From: an uncultured Klebsiella sp.
GTDB lineage: Bacteria; Pseudomonadota; Gammaproteobacteria; Enterobacterales; Enterobacteriaceae
Assembly (NCBI GenBank): GCA_902490055.1
Contig: CABUCP010000232.1
Location: 1 to 5,808, forward strand
Length of the DNA stretch: 5,808 bases
Direction: 5' to 3'
Under the pieces are notes generated by a model that saw nothing but the letters and a program-made list of their open reading frames with translations, made no database searches and was not told the DNA's origin. This document shows, piece by piece, positions 1-5,808 of the stretch (positions within the stretch are counted from its first letter, which is position 1; each line of letters opens with the position of its first letter). Position numbers and translations under genes: made by a program.

Positions 1-1034
1 TTTTTTATTTTTCTTATGCATTGCTACAGGTTCCTGCAGGAATTCTCGGCGATAAAATTGGTAAGAAAAAGGTGCTGGTGCCTGGGTTTATTCTGTTTGG
101 CGTTTTTACCGCGGTCACCGGTTGGGTAAAAAGCTGGTATATGCTGCTGTTTGCCCGTGTGGTCACCGGCGCAGGCGAGGGGACTTATTATGGCCCGCAA
201 TATGGTTTGTCTTCCGAGCAGATCCCGAAAAAATTCCGTTCTCTGGGTAGCGCGATTATCAACAGCGGGATGGCCTTTGGTATCGCGCTGGGCCTGATGA
301 CATCCAGCTGGCTGGTCTACGACAAGGGTTATTCATGGCGGATGCCGTTCTATGCCATGGCGGTACCTTCGGTGCTGGTCGGGATTGCCATCTGGCTATT
401 TGTCAAAGAGAAAAAGCGTACCGCCGACGCCGACGGTAAGCCGGTACAAAAAGGCAAATTTAGCGATCTGCTGAAAAACCGTAATTTAATTCTGACTTAT
501 ATCATGGTGTTCTGCAGCCTGTTCGGATTCTTCGTTATTCTGACCTGGCTTCCTTATTACCTGCAAAATGAACGCGGTATTGCTGGCAGCGAAACCGGGT
601 TTATTTCATCGCTGGTCGCGTGGATCTCTATTCCCGGCGCGCTGTTGTTCTCCGGCCTTTCGGATAAATTAGGCCGCCGCAAACCGTTAATTCTGTTCCT
701 CGTGCCGGTCGCCATTGCCAGCATGCTTTCCATTATTTGGATGCCGAGTATGACCGGGGTTATCGCCGCGCTATGCGTGTATGGCCTGGTCGGCAAGCTC
801 GCGCTGGATCCGGTGCTGGTGGCGCTGGTCGCCGATAGCGTCGATGAAACCAATTACAGCACCGCATTTGGTTTATTTAATTTTATCGGCATGAGCTCAT
901 CGATTCTGGCTCCCATTATTGCAGGGGCGGCGCGAGATATTACCGGCAGTCTGGCTTCGAGTTTTTATGTTTCCGCCGCGCTGTTGGTCGTTGGTCTGGT
1001 CGCCATGCTGTTTTTAAAAGAAAAACGCACATAA
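1..1034 (+). CDS. MFS transporter, 5'-truncated by window edge
   Basis: Inner-membrane secondary transporter of the major facilitator superfamily. The frame is open from base 3 (reading FYFSYALLQVPAG), so the TTG at 21 is not the start: the beginning, with TM1 and part of TM2, lies outside the window. Family signs are direct. The loop 2-3 motif A reads GILGDKIGKKKVL (bases 39-77), and its half-repeat after TM8 reads GLSDKLGRRK (654-683). About eleven hydrophobic segments are visible, split into two halves by a charged, Lys-rich loop near bases 405-485. The protein ends in a short basic tail, LKEKRT. About 343 residues are present, so a normal length near 400 is expected. Its stop is 13 bases before fdrA, and the fdrA Shine-Dalgarno sequence directly follows that stop, so the two are surely co-transcribed. 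The substrate cannot be read from the sequence. From context I infer a ureide, oxalurate or oxamate; export of oxamate is as plausible as import of substrate. Confidence 0.93.
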   Translation, partial: FYFSYALLQVPAGILGDKIGKKKVLVPGFILFGVFTAVTGWVKSWYMLLFARVVTGAGEGTYYGPQYGLSSEQIPKKFRSLGSAIINSGMAFGIALGLMTSSWLVYDKGYSWRMPFYAMAVPSVLVGIAIWLFVKEKKRTADADGKPVQKGKFSDLLKNRNLILTYIMVFCSLFGFFVILTWLPYYLQNERGIAGSETGFISSLVAWISIPGALLFSGLSDKLGRRKPLILFLVPVAIASMLSIIWMPSMTGVIAALCVYGLVGKLALDPVLVALVADSVDETNYSTAFGLFNFIGMSSSILAPIIAGAARDITGSLASSFYVSAALLVVGLVAMLFLKEKRT

Positions 1035-1039
1035 AGAGG
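1035..1039 (+). promoter_or_regulatory. Shine-Dalgarno site of fdrA, abutting the MFS stop
   Basis: AGAGG directly follows the TAA stop of the MFS gene and sits 8 bases before the ATG at 1048. Ribosomes ending on the transporter gene would be placed on this site, which suggests translational coupling. It also fixes the fdrA start, which agrees with the N-terminus I recall for E. coli FdrA. Confidence 0.75.
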
Positions 1040-1047
1040 TAGCGGTA

Positions 1048-2709
1048 ATGATTTACGCTTTTATTAAAAAGGGAAGCTTTCAGGACTCCGTAAGCCTGAT
1101 GATTATTTCCCGCAAATTAAGTGAACGCCCGGAAGTGGATCAGGTTTCGGTCATGATGGGCACGCCGGCGAATAAATCGATGCTGGAATCGACTGGATTC
1201 TGGCACCCGGATTTTACCGAGGCTACGCCCAACGATATTTGCGTGGCGGTACGCACCCATGCAGCGCAGCCGGAAATCCTCGAGTTAATCCGCGAACAGT
1301 TAGAGAAAGAGCTGAGCGCTATCGCCAATGCGTCCGGCAGCTCAACGCAGCTGGTGAAGGCGCGGCGCTGGGAGAGCGCCTGCCAGAAATTACCGGACGC
1401 TAACCTGCTGCTGGTGTCGGTGGCCGGCGAGTACGCCGCCGAAGTGGCGAAAGAGGGGCTGCTGGCCAACAAGAGCGTGATGCTGTTTTCCGATAACGTC
1501 TCGCTGGCGCAAGAGGTTGAACTGAAAACGCTGGCCCGCGAAAAGGGGCTGATTGTGATGGGGCCGGACTGCGGGACGGCAATGATCGCCGGCAGCCCGC
1601 TGGCCTTCGCCAACGTTTTGCCGCAGGGCGGGATCGGCGTCATCGGCGCATCGGGGACCGGGATCCAGGAAATCACCTCGCAGGTGGCGCTGCATCAACA
1701 GGGTATTAGCCACGCCATTGGCCTTGGCGGGCGCGACCTCAGCGCCGAAGTCGGCGGCATCAGCGCCCTGACCGCGCTGGAGATGCTGGCGGCCGATAGC
1801 GCAACGCAGGTTATCGCTTTTGTCTCGAAACCGCCATCGCCGCAGGTTCGTTCCCGCATTATTGCGGCGATGCAAAAACAGCATAAACCGGTGGTGGCGC
1901 TGTTCCTCGGCAGCCGGGCCGAGCAGCGGCGTGAAGGCAACGTCTGGCTGGCGAACTCGCTGGCGGATGCCGCGCAATTGGCAGTACTCCTGATGCGCGT
2001 GGCGCAGCAGCGGCAGACTCAACCACGGGTCGCCGGCAAGGGTATTTATGGATTGTATGCCGGCGGTACCCTCGCCGCGGAGGCCGCAATGCTGCTCTCC
2101 GCCAATCTGGGGATCCCGGTGAGCGACAGCCACGCCGACGGCGTGATGCTGGAAGCCGGTGGGCATCGCATCGTCGACCTTGGCGACGACAGCTACACCC
2201 TCGGCAGACCACACCCGATGATCGACCCCACCACCCGCAGCATTGAAATCGAGAAGCTGGCGGCTATGCCGGAAGTCGGCGTGCTGCTGCTGGATGTGGT
2301 ACTGGGCTACGGCGCCTGCGCGGATCCGGCAGGCGCCGTAGTTGAGGCCATCGAGCAGGTGCGTCGCCAACGTTCTGCGCCGCTGGTGGTTATCGCCACC
2401 ATGACCGGTACCGAAGCCGATCCGCAGGGACGAAGCGAGCAGATAGCGATCCTGCGCGAGGCCGGGGTGGCGGTGGTGGATACCCTCGAAGAAGCGGCGC
2501 TACTGGCGGTCAGCCTGACGCAGCATCAACCGCCTTATGAGTCGACAGCACGCAATCCGCTTCTCGACGGCGTGCAGGTCATCAATGCCGGGCTGCGCAG
2601 CTTCGCGCTGGATCTACAAAGCAGCGGCACGTCGGTGGTGCATTATCAGTGGGCGCCCGTTGCCGGCGGCAACGCTCGTCTCGCCAGTTTACTCAAGCAG
2701 TTACATTAA
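1048..2709 (+). CDS. fdrA: FdrA/AllF, succinyl-CoA synthetase-like subunit of oxamate carbamoyltransferase
   Basis: This 553-residue protein matches E. coli FdrA (about 555 residues) almost end to end, e.g. the N-terminal IKKGSFQDSVSLMIISRKLS and the C-terminal VVHYQWAPVAGGN. The fold is that of succinyl-CoA synthetase: a Rossmann-type CoA-binding-like domain with GPDCGT at 172-177 and IGVIGASGTGIQE at 196-208, a GLGGRDL turn at 225-231, then a second ligase-like domain with LGRPHPMIDP at 385-394 and TGTEADPQ at 453-460. The loop that carries the phosphohistidine in true succinyl-CoA synthetases is missing around residues 288-300, so an ordinary acyl-CoA ligase reaction is unlikely. With YlbE and YlbF, E. 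coli FdrA is understood to split oxalurate into oxamate and carbamoyl phosphate (names allF, allG, allH). It is probably cytoplasmic, with no signal peptide or membrane segment. Family membership is certain; the reaction is transferred from the E. coli work. Confidence 0.95.
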   Translation: MIYAFIKKGSFQDSVSLMIISRKLSERPEVDQVSVMMGTPANKSMLESTGFWHPDFTEATPNDICVAVRTHAAQPEILELIREQLEKELSAIANASGSSTQLVKARRWESACQKLPDANLLLVSVAGEYAAEVAKEGLLANKSVMLFSDNVSLAQEVELKTLAREKGLIVMGPDCGTAMIAGSPLAFANVLPQGGIGVIGASGTGIQEITSQVALHQQGISHAIGLGGRDLSAEVGGISALTALEMLAADSATQVIAFVSKPPSPQVRSRIIAAMQKQHKPVVALFLGSRAEQRREGNVWLANSLADAAQLAVLLMRVAQQRQTQPRVAGKGIYGLYAGGTLAAEAAMLLSANLGIPVSDSHADGVMLEAGGHRIVDLGDDSYTLGRPHPMIDPTTRSIEIEKLAAMPEVGVLLLDVVLGYGACADPAGAVVEAIEQVRRQRSAPLVVIATMTGTEADPQGRSEQIAILREAGVAVVDTLEEAALLAVSLTQHQPPYESTARNPLLDGVQVINAGLRSFALDLQSSGTSVVHYQWAPVAGGNARLASLLKQLH

Positions 2710-2713
2710 GTTC

Positions 2714-2718
2714 AGAGG
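2714..2718 (+). promoter_or_regulatory. Shine-Dalgarno site that decides the ylbE start
   Basis: AGAGG lies in the 16-base gap after the fdrA stop. Two in-frame ATGs follow, at 2720 and 2726. The first is only one base from the site, too close for initiation, while the second is 7 bases away. The second also gives MYSSIAQANEAI, which lines up with the E. coli YlbE N-terminus (MFTSVAQANAAV). The start at 2726 is therefore preferred. Confidence 0.75.
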
Positions 2719-2725
2719 TATGGAT

Positions 2726-3988
2726 ATGTACTCATCTATTGCACAGGCTAACGAAGCCATTATCGAACGAATTAAAGCCGCGCGCCCGCATTGGGTTGCC
2801 GTCCGCCCTGCGAAAGACGCGGTGGCTGAATTATCTTCTGGACGTAAATTGCTGCACGCCGGGCCGCCAATTGCCTGGCAAGAGATGACCGGGCCCATGC
2901 AGGGAGCCTGTATCGGCGCATCGCTGTTTGAAGGCTGGGCGGCGAGCGAGGAAGATGCCGTGCATATGCTGGAGCAGGGAGAAGTGGAATTTATTCCCTG
3001 CCATCACGTAGGCGCGGTAGGTCCGATGGGCGGGATTACCTCGGCAAACATGCCGGTGCTGGTGGTGCGTGATGTGGTTCATGGAAACCAATCCTGCTGC
3101 AACCTGAACGAAGGGATCGGTAAAGTGATGCGCTTCGGCGCCTACGGCGAGGATGTACAGACGCGTCTGCGCTGGATGCGCGACACGCTCGCGCCGGTGC
3201 TGCAGGACGCGCTGTCGCGCATGGAAAACGGCATTGACCTGACGGCGATGATGGCGCAGGCCATTACCATGGGCGATGAGTTCCACCAGCGTAACATCGC
3301 TGCCTCGTCGCTGCTGCTGCGCACTCTGTCGCCGGTCATTGCCGGCCTGGATCGGCCGAATGCGGAAATTGTCGCGGTACTGCAGTTCCTCAGCGTGACC
3401 GACCAGTTCTTCCTCAACCTGGCGATGGCTTACAGCAAAGCGGTGATGGATGCGGCAGCGGAAATCAAAGCCGGGTCGGTCGTCACCGCGATGACCCGCA
3501 ACGGTCGTGAGTTCGGTATTCGCGTTAGCGGCACCGGCGACCGCTGGTTTACCGCACCGGTGAATACGCCGCAGGGGCTGTTCTTTACCGGTTACAGCCA
3601 GGCTGATGCTAACCCGGATATCGGCGATAGCGCGATTACCGAAACGTTGGGGATCGGCGGCGCGGCGATGATTGCCGCACCGGGGGTCACGCGCTTTGTC
3701 GGTGCTGGCGGGATGGGCGCCGCGCTGGAGACCTCGGAAGAGATGTCTGAAATCTACCTTGCCAACAATCCACTGTTCCAGATCCCCTCCTGGGATTTCA
3801 AAGGCGCCTGTCTGGGGCTGGATGTTCGTCGGGTCGTGGAAACCGGCATCACGCCGCTTATTAATACCGGTATCGCCCACCGCGAAGCAGGAATCGGCCA
3901 GGTAGGCGCAGGAACCGTACGTGCGCCGCTGCTGTGCTTTGAGAAAGCGCTGGAAGCGTTGGCGGAACTGCACCACATCACCGCGTGA
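2726..3988 (+). CDS. ylbE: YlbE/AllG, DUF1116 subunit of oxamate carbamoyltransferase
   Basis: This 420-residue protein has the same length and nearly the same sequence as E. coli YlbE (DUF1116 family). The open frame continues upstream into fdrA, but the Shine-Dalgarno spacing and homology place the start at 2726. Strongly conserved blocks are HAGPPIAWQEMTGPM (44-58), FIPCHHVGAVGPMGG with Cys92-His93-His94 (89-103), GDEFHQRN (183-190), and Gly-rich stretches near the C-terminus (GIGGAAMIAAPGVTRFVGAGG and GITPLINTGIAH). The Cys-His-His and His187 clusters are candidate active-site or metal-binding residues; this is inference. The role is as partner of FdrA and YlbF in phosphorolysis of oxalurate to oxamate and carbamoyl phosphate. 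It is probably cytoplasmic. It lies 16 bases after fdrA and 39 bases before the DUF2877 gene, with a hairpin between them. No truncation or frameshift is seen. Confidence 0.95.
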   Translation: MYSSIAQANEAIIERIKAARPHWVAVRPAKDAVAELSSGRKLLHAGPPIAWQEMTGPMQGACIGASLFEGWAASEEDAVHMLEQGEVEFIPCHHVGAVGPMGGITSANMPVLVVRDVVHGNQSCCNLNEGIGKVMRFGAYGEDVQTRLRWMRDTLAPVLQDALSRMENGIDLTAMMAQAITMGDEFHQRNIAASSLLLRTLSPVIAGLDRPNAEIVAVLQFLSVTDQFFLNLAMAYSKAVMDAAAEIKAGSVVTAMTRNGREFGIRVSGTGDRWFTAPVNTPQGLFFTGYSQADANPDIGDSAITETLGIGGAAMIAAPGVTRFVGAGGMGAALETSEEMSEIYLANNPLFQIPSWDFKGACLGLDVRRVVETGITPLINTGIAHREAGIGQVGAGTVRAPLLCFEKALEALAELHHITA

Positions 3989-3996
3989 GTAGAAAA

Positions 3997-4015
3997 GGGG
4001 CGGCGCTGCCGCCCC
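3997..4015 (+). other. Perfect 8-bp GC-rich hairpin between ylbE and the DUF2877 gene
   Basis: GGGGCGGC (3997-4004) and GCCGCCCC (4008-4015) are exact reverse complements around a GCT loop. The hairpin begins 8 bases after the ylbE stop and ends right against the GGAGA Shine-Dalgarno of the next gene (4016-4020; ATG at 4028). On the plus strand no T-run follows, so it is not a classical terminator in the direction of the operon. Read on the minus strand the stem is followed by TTTTCT, which does look like an intrinsic terminator, although no minus-strand gene is evident. It could protect the upstream mRNA 3' end, lower translation of the third gene, or block antisense transcripts. Confidence 0.6.
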
Positions 4016-4027
4016 GGAGAGACGCCG

Positions 4028-4918
4028 ATGAAAATCCTCAATGCGCTGGCTTGTAGCGGCCTTGAACAGTTAGCCGATGGCGTGTGGCAGCGTCATAGCC
4101 GGTTTTCGCAGGCGGTTAATTTCGTCCACGCCGATGGGACTTTGCTGACGCTATTTCGCTACGGCAAAGGTATTGGCCCGACAGGGATTTTGCTTAGTCG
4201 TACACAGTTTGCGCAATTGGATAATCTTCCGCGGCTGGTTAAGCAAGGGCGCTTGTTGTGGGGGGCGGGAGTCGCCATTCGCCCGCGTCGGACGCTCAAA
4301 CTTCGCTTTCCTGTCGGCCGCTCGTTTCCTCTCGATCTTTCTGCTTATTCACATCAGAGCGGACTTTGCGGCGCGCTCAACCAGCCGCTGGCCGACATGC
4401 CGTTGTATTCCTCCGTCGTTGGCGAGCTTGACGGCTGGCAGCGCGGCGAACGCCCTGACTGGCGCTGGCTTATCGGCAACGGACCGGGATTAACCCCCAG
4501 CGGTGATGATATGCTCGCCGGAATGTTGGCGATGCTACATGGCGCCGGTTTTTCTCACCGTCTGCAATCCTTTATCCCCCCGGCCGATCAACTTACCTCG
4601 CTGACAACTTCGGTAAGCTGTAGTTACCTGAATAATGCCAGGCGCGGCGAGTTTTCACTGCCGGTCGTTAAGGTGATGCGCGGGCTGCAGACGACGGGCG
4701 ATCCTAAGCGGGCCGTTCAGCGTTTGCTGGCGGTAGGCCATACTTCAGGTGCTGATACGCTGCTGGGGATCGCCTTCGCGCAGCAGTGGCTACAGAGAGT
4801 GGATTCAAGGAGAACGCATGCTCGATCAGGAAACCATCCGCACGTTTATACAGGTCGCCGAGACCGGGAGTTTCTCCCGCGCGGCCAGCTCGCTGCACAA
4901 AACGCCGGCGGCGATTAG
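4028..4918 (+). CDS. ylbF: YlbF/AllH-like DUF2877 subunit, with C-terminal extension
   Basis: Third subunit of the presumed oxamate carbamoyltransferase. The 296-residue frame carries the DUF2877 hallmarks: GNGPGLTPSGDDMLAGML starting at residue 150 (Asp160-Asp161), SYLNNARRGEF in the 190s-210s region, and GHTSGADTLLG at 237-247. The E. coli protein (about 271 residues) has the equivalent blocks GKGPGLTPSHDDTLSGML and GHTSGADTLLG. The start at 4028 is supported by GGAGA 7 bases upstream. The N-terminal third is less conserved, as in the family. The oddity is the end: homology stops near residue 256 (AQQWLQ), about where the E. coli protein ends, but here the frame runs on about 40 Arg-rich residues to a TAG at 4916-4918, deep inside allS. 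This tail looks like a read-through of another gene's sequence after loss of the native stop, not a domain. Family assignment is firm; whether the tail is tolerated or functional is unknown. Confidence 0.9.
   Translation: MKILNALACSGLEQLADGVWQRHSRFSQAVNFVHADGTLLTLFRYGKGIGPTGILLSRTQFAQLDNLPRLVKQGRLLWGAGVAIRPRRTLKLRFPVGRSFPLDLSAYSHQSGLCGALNQPLADMPLYSSVVGELDGWQRGERPDWRWLIGNGPGLTPSGDDMLAGMLAMLHGAGFSHRLQSFIPPADQLTSLTTSVSCSYLNNARRGEFSLPVVKVMRGLQTTGDPKRAVQRLLAVGHTSGADTLLGIAFAQQWLQRVDSRRTHARSGNHPHVYTGRRDREFLPRGQLAAQNAGGD
4807..4812 (+). promoter_or_regulatory. Shine-Dalgarno site of allS, inside the DUF2877 gene
   Basis: AAGGAG sits 5 bases before the ATG at 4818, and both lie within the reading frame of the upstream gene. 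It rules out the earlier in-frame ATG at 4749, whose product would add 23 residues (MLIRCWGSPSRSS...) with no likeness to the LysR family. Ribosomes translating the upstream gene pass over this site, so expression of the two genes is probably linked. Confidence 0.8.
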
Positions 4919-5750
4919 CTATCGCATCAAAACGCTGGAGGAACAGGTAGGGACGCAGCTCTTTTTACGCACCACCCGCTCGGTGAGCCTGACGCTGGCC
5001 GGGCAGCATCTACTTGAGCACTGTCGGCAGTGGCTGAACTGGCTGGATGTGATGCCAGACGAACTTCAGCAAATTAATGCCGGCGTTGAAAGACAGGTGA
5101 ATATCGTTATCAATAATCTGCTGTATCAGCCGCAAACCGCCGCGGATCTGCTGACCTGGCTGCATCAGCAGTTTCCTTTTACCCGTTTTCAGATTTCCCG
5201 CCAGGTGTATATGGGCGTTTGGGATTCGCTGCTATATGACGATTTCCAGTTGGCGATTGGCGTGACCGGCTCGGAATCGTTATCCAACAATATCTCTTTA
5301 TTACCGCTCGGCGATATTCGCTGGCAGTTTGTGGTGGCGCAGAACCATCCTCTCGCCACGCATCCCGCGGCGGTGTTGTCTGACGACATGCTGCGCCGCT
5401 ATCCGGCGATTAACATTGAGGATACCTCACGAACGCTGACGCGCCGCGTCGCCTGGCTGCTCAGCGGGCAAAAAGAAATTAAGGTGCCGGATCTTAGTAC
5501 CAAGCTGGCCTGTCACCTTAGCGGCCTTGGCGTGGGATTCTTACCAGAGCGGATGTGCCGCGCCTACCTGGAGTCGGGGGCGCTGGTGGCCCGCGCGGTC
5601 GCGAATGCCCGCCAACCTTCGCCGCTCTCCGTGGCGTGGAAGAATGCCGGCAGCGGCAAAGTTGTTAGTGAAATAGCCCAAACATTTAAGCGTAATGATG
5701 CATTAGTTAGCGGTTTTTTGCGGATGGTGGATCGTCCTGCGCAAGCGTAA
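4818..5750 (+). CDS. allS: AllS-like LysR-family transcriptional regulator
   Basis: This 310-residue protein has the normal LysR length. The N-terminal winged helix-turn-helix spans about residues 4-62: TFIQVAETGSFSRAAS, then a recognition helix around AAISYRIKTLEEQVG, then LFLRTTRSVSLTLAG. The rest is a periplasmic-binding-like effector domain. Its sequence follows E. coli AllS (YbbS) very closely, with long shared stretches such as ERQVNIVINNLLY and SRQVYMGVWDSLLYDDF (AllS: SRQIYMGVWDSLLYEGF). E. coli AllS activates the allD operon for ureidoglycolate use when allantoin is present and works downstream of AllR. Here the gene is last in the same-strand cluster, so it may be co-transcribed with the genes it controls and form a feedback loop; this is inference. 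The start was chosen by the Shine-Dalgarno site and by the match to the AllS N-terminus (MFDPETLRTF against MLDQETIRTF). An AllS paralogue with another target is possible. Confidence 0.92.
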   Translation: MLDQETIRTFIQVAETGSFSRAASSLHKTPAAISYRIKTLEEQVGTQLFLRTTRSVSLTLAGQHLLEHCRQWLNWLDVMPDELQQINAGVERQVNIVINNLLYQPQTAADLLTWLHQQFPFTRFQISRQVYMGVWDSLLYDDFQLAIGVTGSESLSNNISLLPLGDIRWQFVVAQNHPLATHPAAVLSDDMLRRYPAINIEDTSRTLTRRVAWLLSGQKEIKVPDLSTKLACHLSGLGVGFLPERMCRAYLESGALVARAVANARQPSPLSVAWKNAGSGKVVSEIAQTFKRNDALVSGFLRMVDRPAQA

Positions 5751-5761
5751 GACAACGTTAG

Positions 5762-5785
5762 TTTCATCTGGATCAGATTGAGAAA
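5762..5785 (+). other. Imperfect dyad after allS
   Basis: ATCTG-GAT-CAGAT (5766-5778) is an exact inverted repeat with a 3-base centre. It is flanked by TTTC and GAAA (5762-5765 and 5782-5785), which also pair if a TGA bulge is allowed. A short T-run follows at 5801-5805 after a weak CATC/GGTG hairpin (5789-5799). This 58-base tail could hold a weak terminator for the operon or an operator for the next gene; the window ends before this can be decided. Confidence 0.25.
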
Positions 5786-5808
5786 TGGCATCTTCGGTGG
5801 TTTTTGTT

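Noticed and set aside
21..23. TTG as the start of the MFS gene
   Set aside because: The frame is open back to the window edge and encodes hydrophobic TM2-like residues. Starting here would remove TM1 and most of TM2, and there is no Shine-Dalgarno site.
33..45. Adjacent SbfI-like (CCTGCAGG) and EcoRI-like (GAATTC) sites suggesting a cloning junction
   Set aside because: The bases encode VPAGILGD, the normal MFS run into motif A, and the frame continues cleanly on both sides.
1390..2370. Minus-strand open frame (326 codons) opposite fdrA
   Set aside because: It is antisense to conserved FdrA coding sequence, has low-complexity composition and no family motif.
2537..2725. Start of ylbE far upstream inside fdrA
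   Set aside because: The extra 63 residues are Arg/Ser-rich out-of-frame fdrA sequence. The family N-terminus and the ribosome-binding site place the start at 2726.
2831..3976. Long minus-strand open frame (381 codons) opposite ylbE
   Set aside because: It lies wholly opposite a highly conserved gene. Its product is rich in His, Arg and Gln with no recognisable domain, as expected from the antisense of GC-rich codons.
5786..5808. Intrinsic terminator after allS
   Set aside because: Only a 4-bp stem (CATC/GGTG, one G-U pair) with a 3-base loop comes before the T-run. This is too weak to call, and the window ends at the T-run.

Overview
The window shows five genes, all on the plus strand and closely packed. 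The layout and protein sequences fit an enterobacterial chromosome (Enterobacteriaceae; a Klebsiella/Raoultella-like host is my guess). I base this on close resemblance, from memory, of four of the proteins to Escherichia coli FdrA, YlbE, YlbF and AllS, and on GC-rich codon use. I could run no database search.

Layout: 1-1034 is the 3' part of a major facilitator superfamily (MFS) transporter gene whose start lies outside the window. 1048-2709 is fdrA (allF), 2726-3988 is ylbE (allG, DUF1116) and 4028-4918 is a ylbF/allH-type gene (DUF2877). 4818-5750 is a LysR-type regulator very like AllS. Gaps are 13, 16 and 39 bases, and the last two genes overlap by 101 bases, so this looks like one transcription unit whose promoter lies upstream of the window. 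The final 58 bases hold no gene I can support, only a small imperfect dyad and a T-rich end.

Function: in E. coli the allantoin pathway gives allantoate, ureidoglycolate and then, anaerobically, oxalurate. FdrA-YlbE-YlbF are understood to form the long-missing oxamate carbamoyltransferase, which splits oxalurate with phosphate into oxamate and carbamoyl phosphate; a carbamate kinase then makes ATP. AllS is the LysR activator of the allantoin/ureidoglycolate genes. The window therefore reads as the oxalurate-splitting end of allantoin fermentation, joined to a transporter (possible oxamate exporter or ureide importer) and to its regulator. Carbamate kinase, allC, allD and allE are not in the window.

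The system is not wholly unknown. The less ordinary points are the co-transcribed MFS gene, a DUF2877 reading frame that runs 101 bases into allS, a perfect GC-rich hairpin just before the DUF2877 ribosome-binding site, and an FdrA that lacks the phosphohistidine loop of its succinyl-CoA synthetase relatives.
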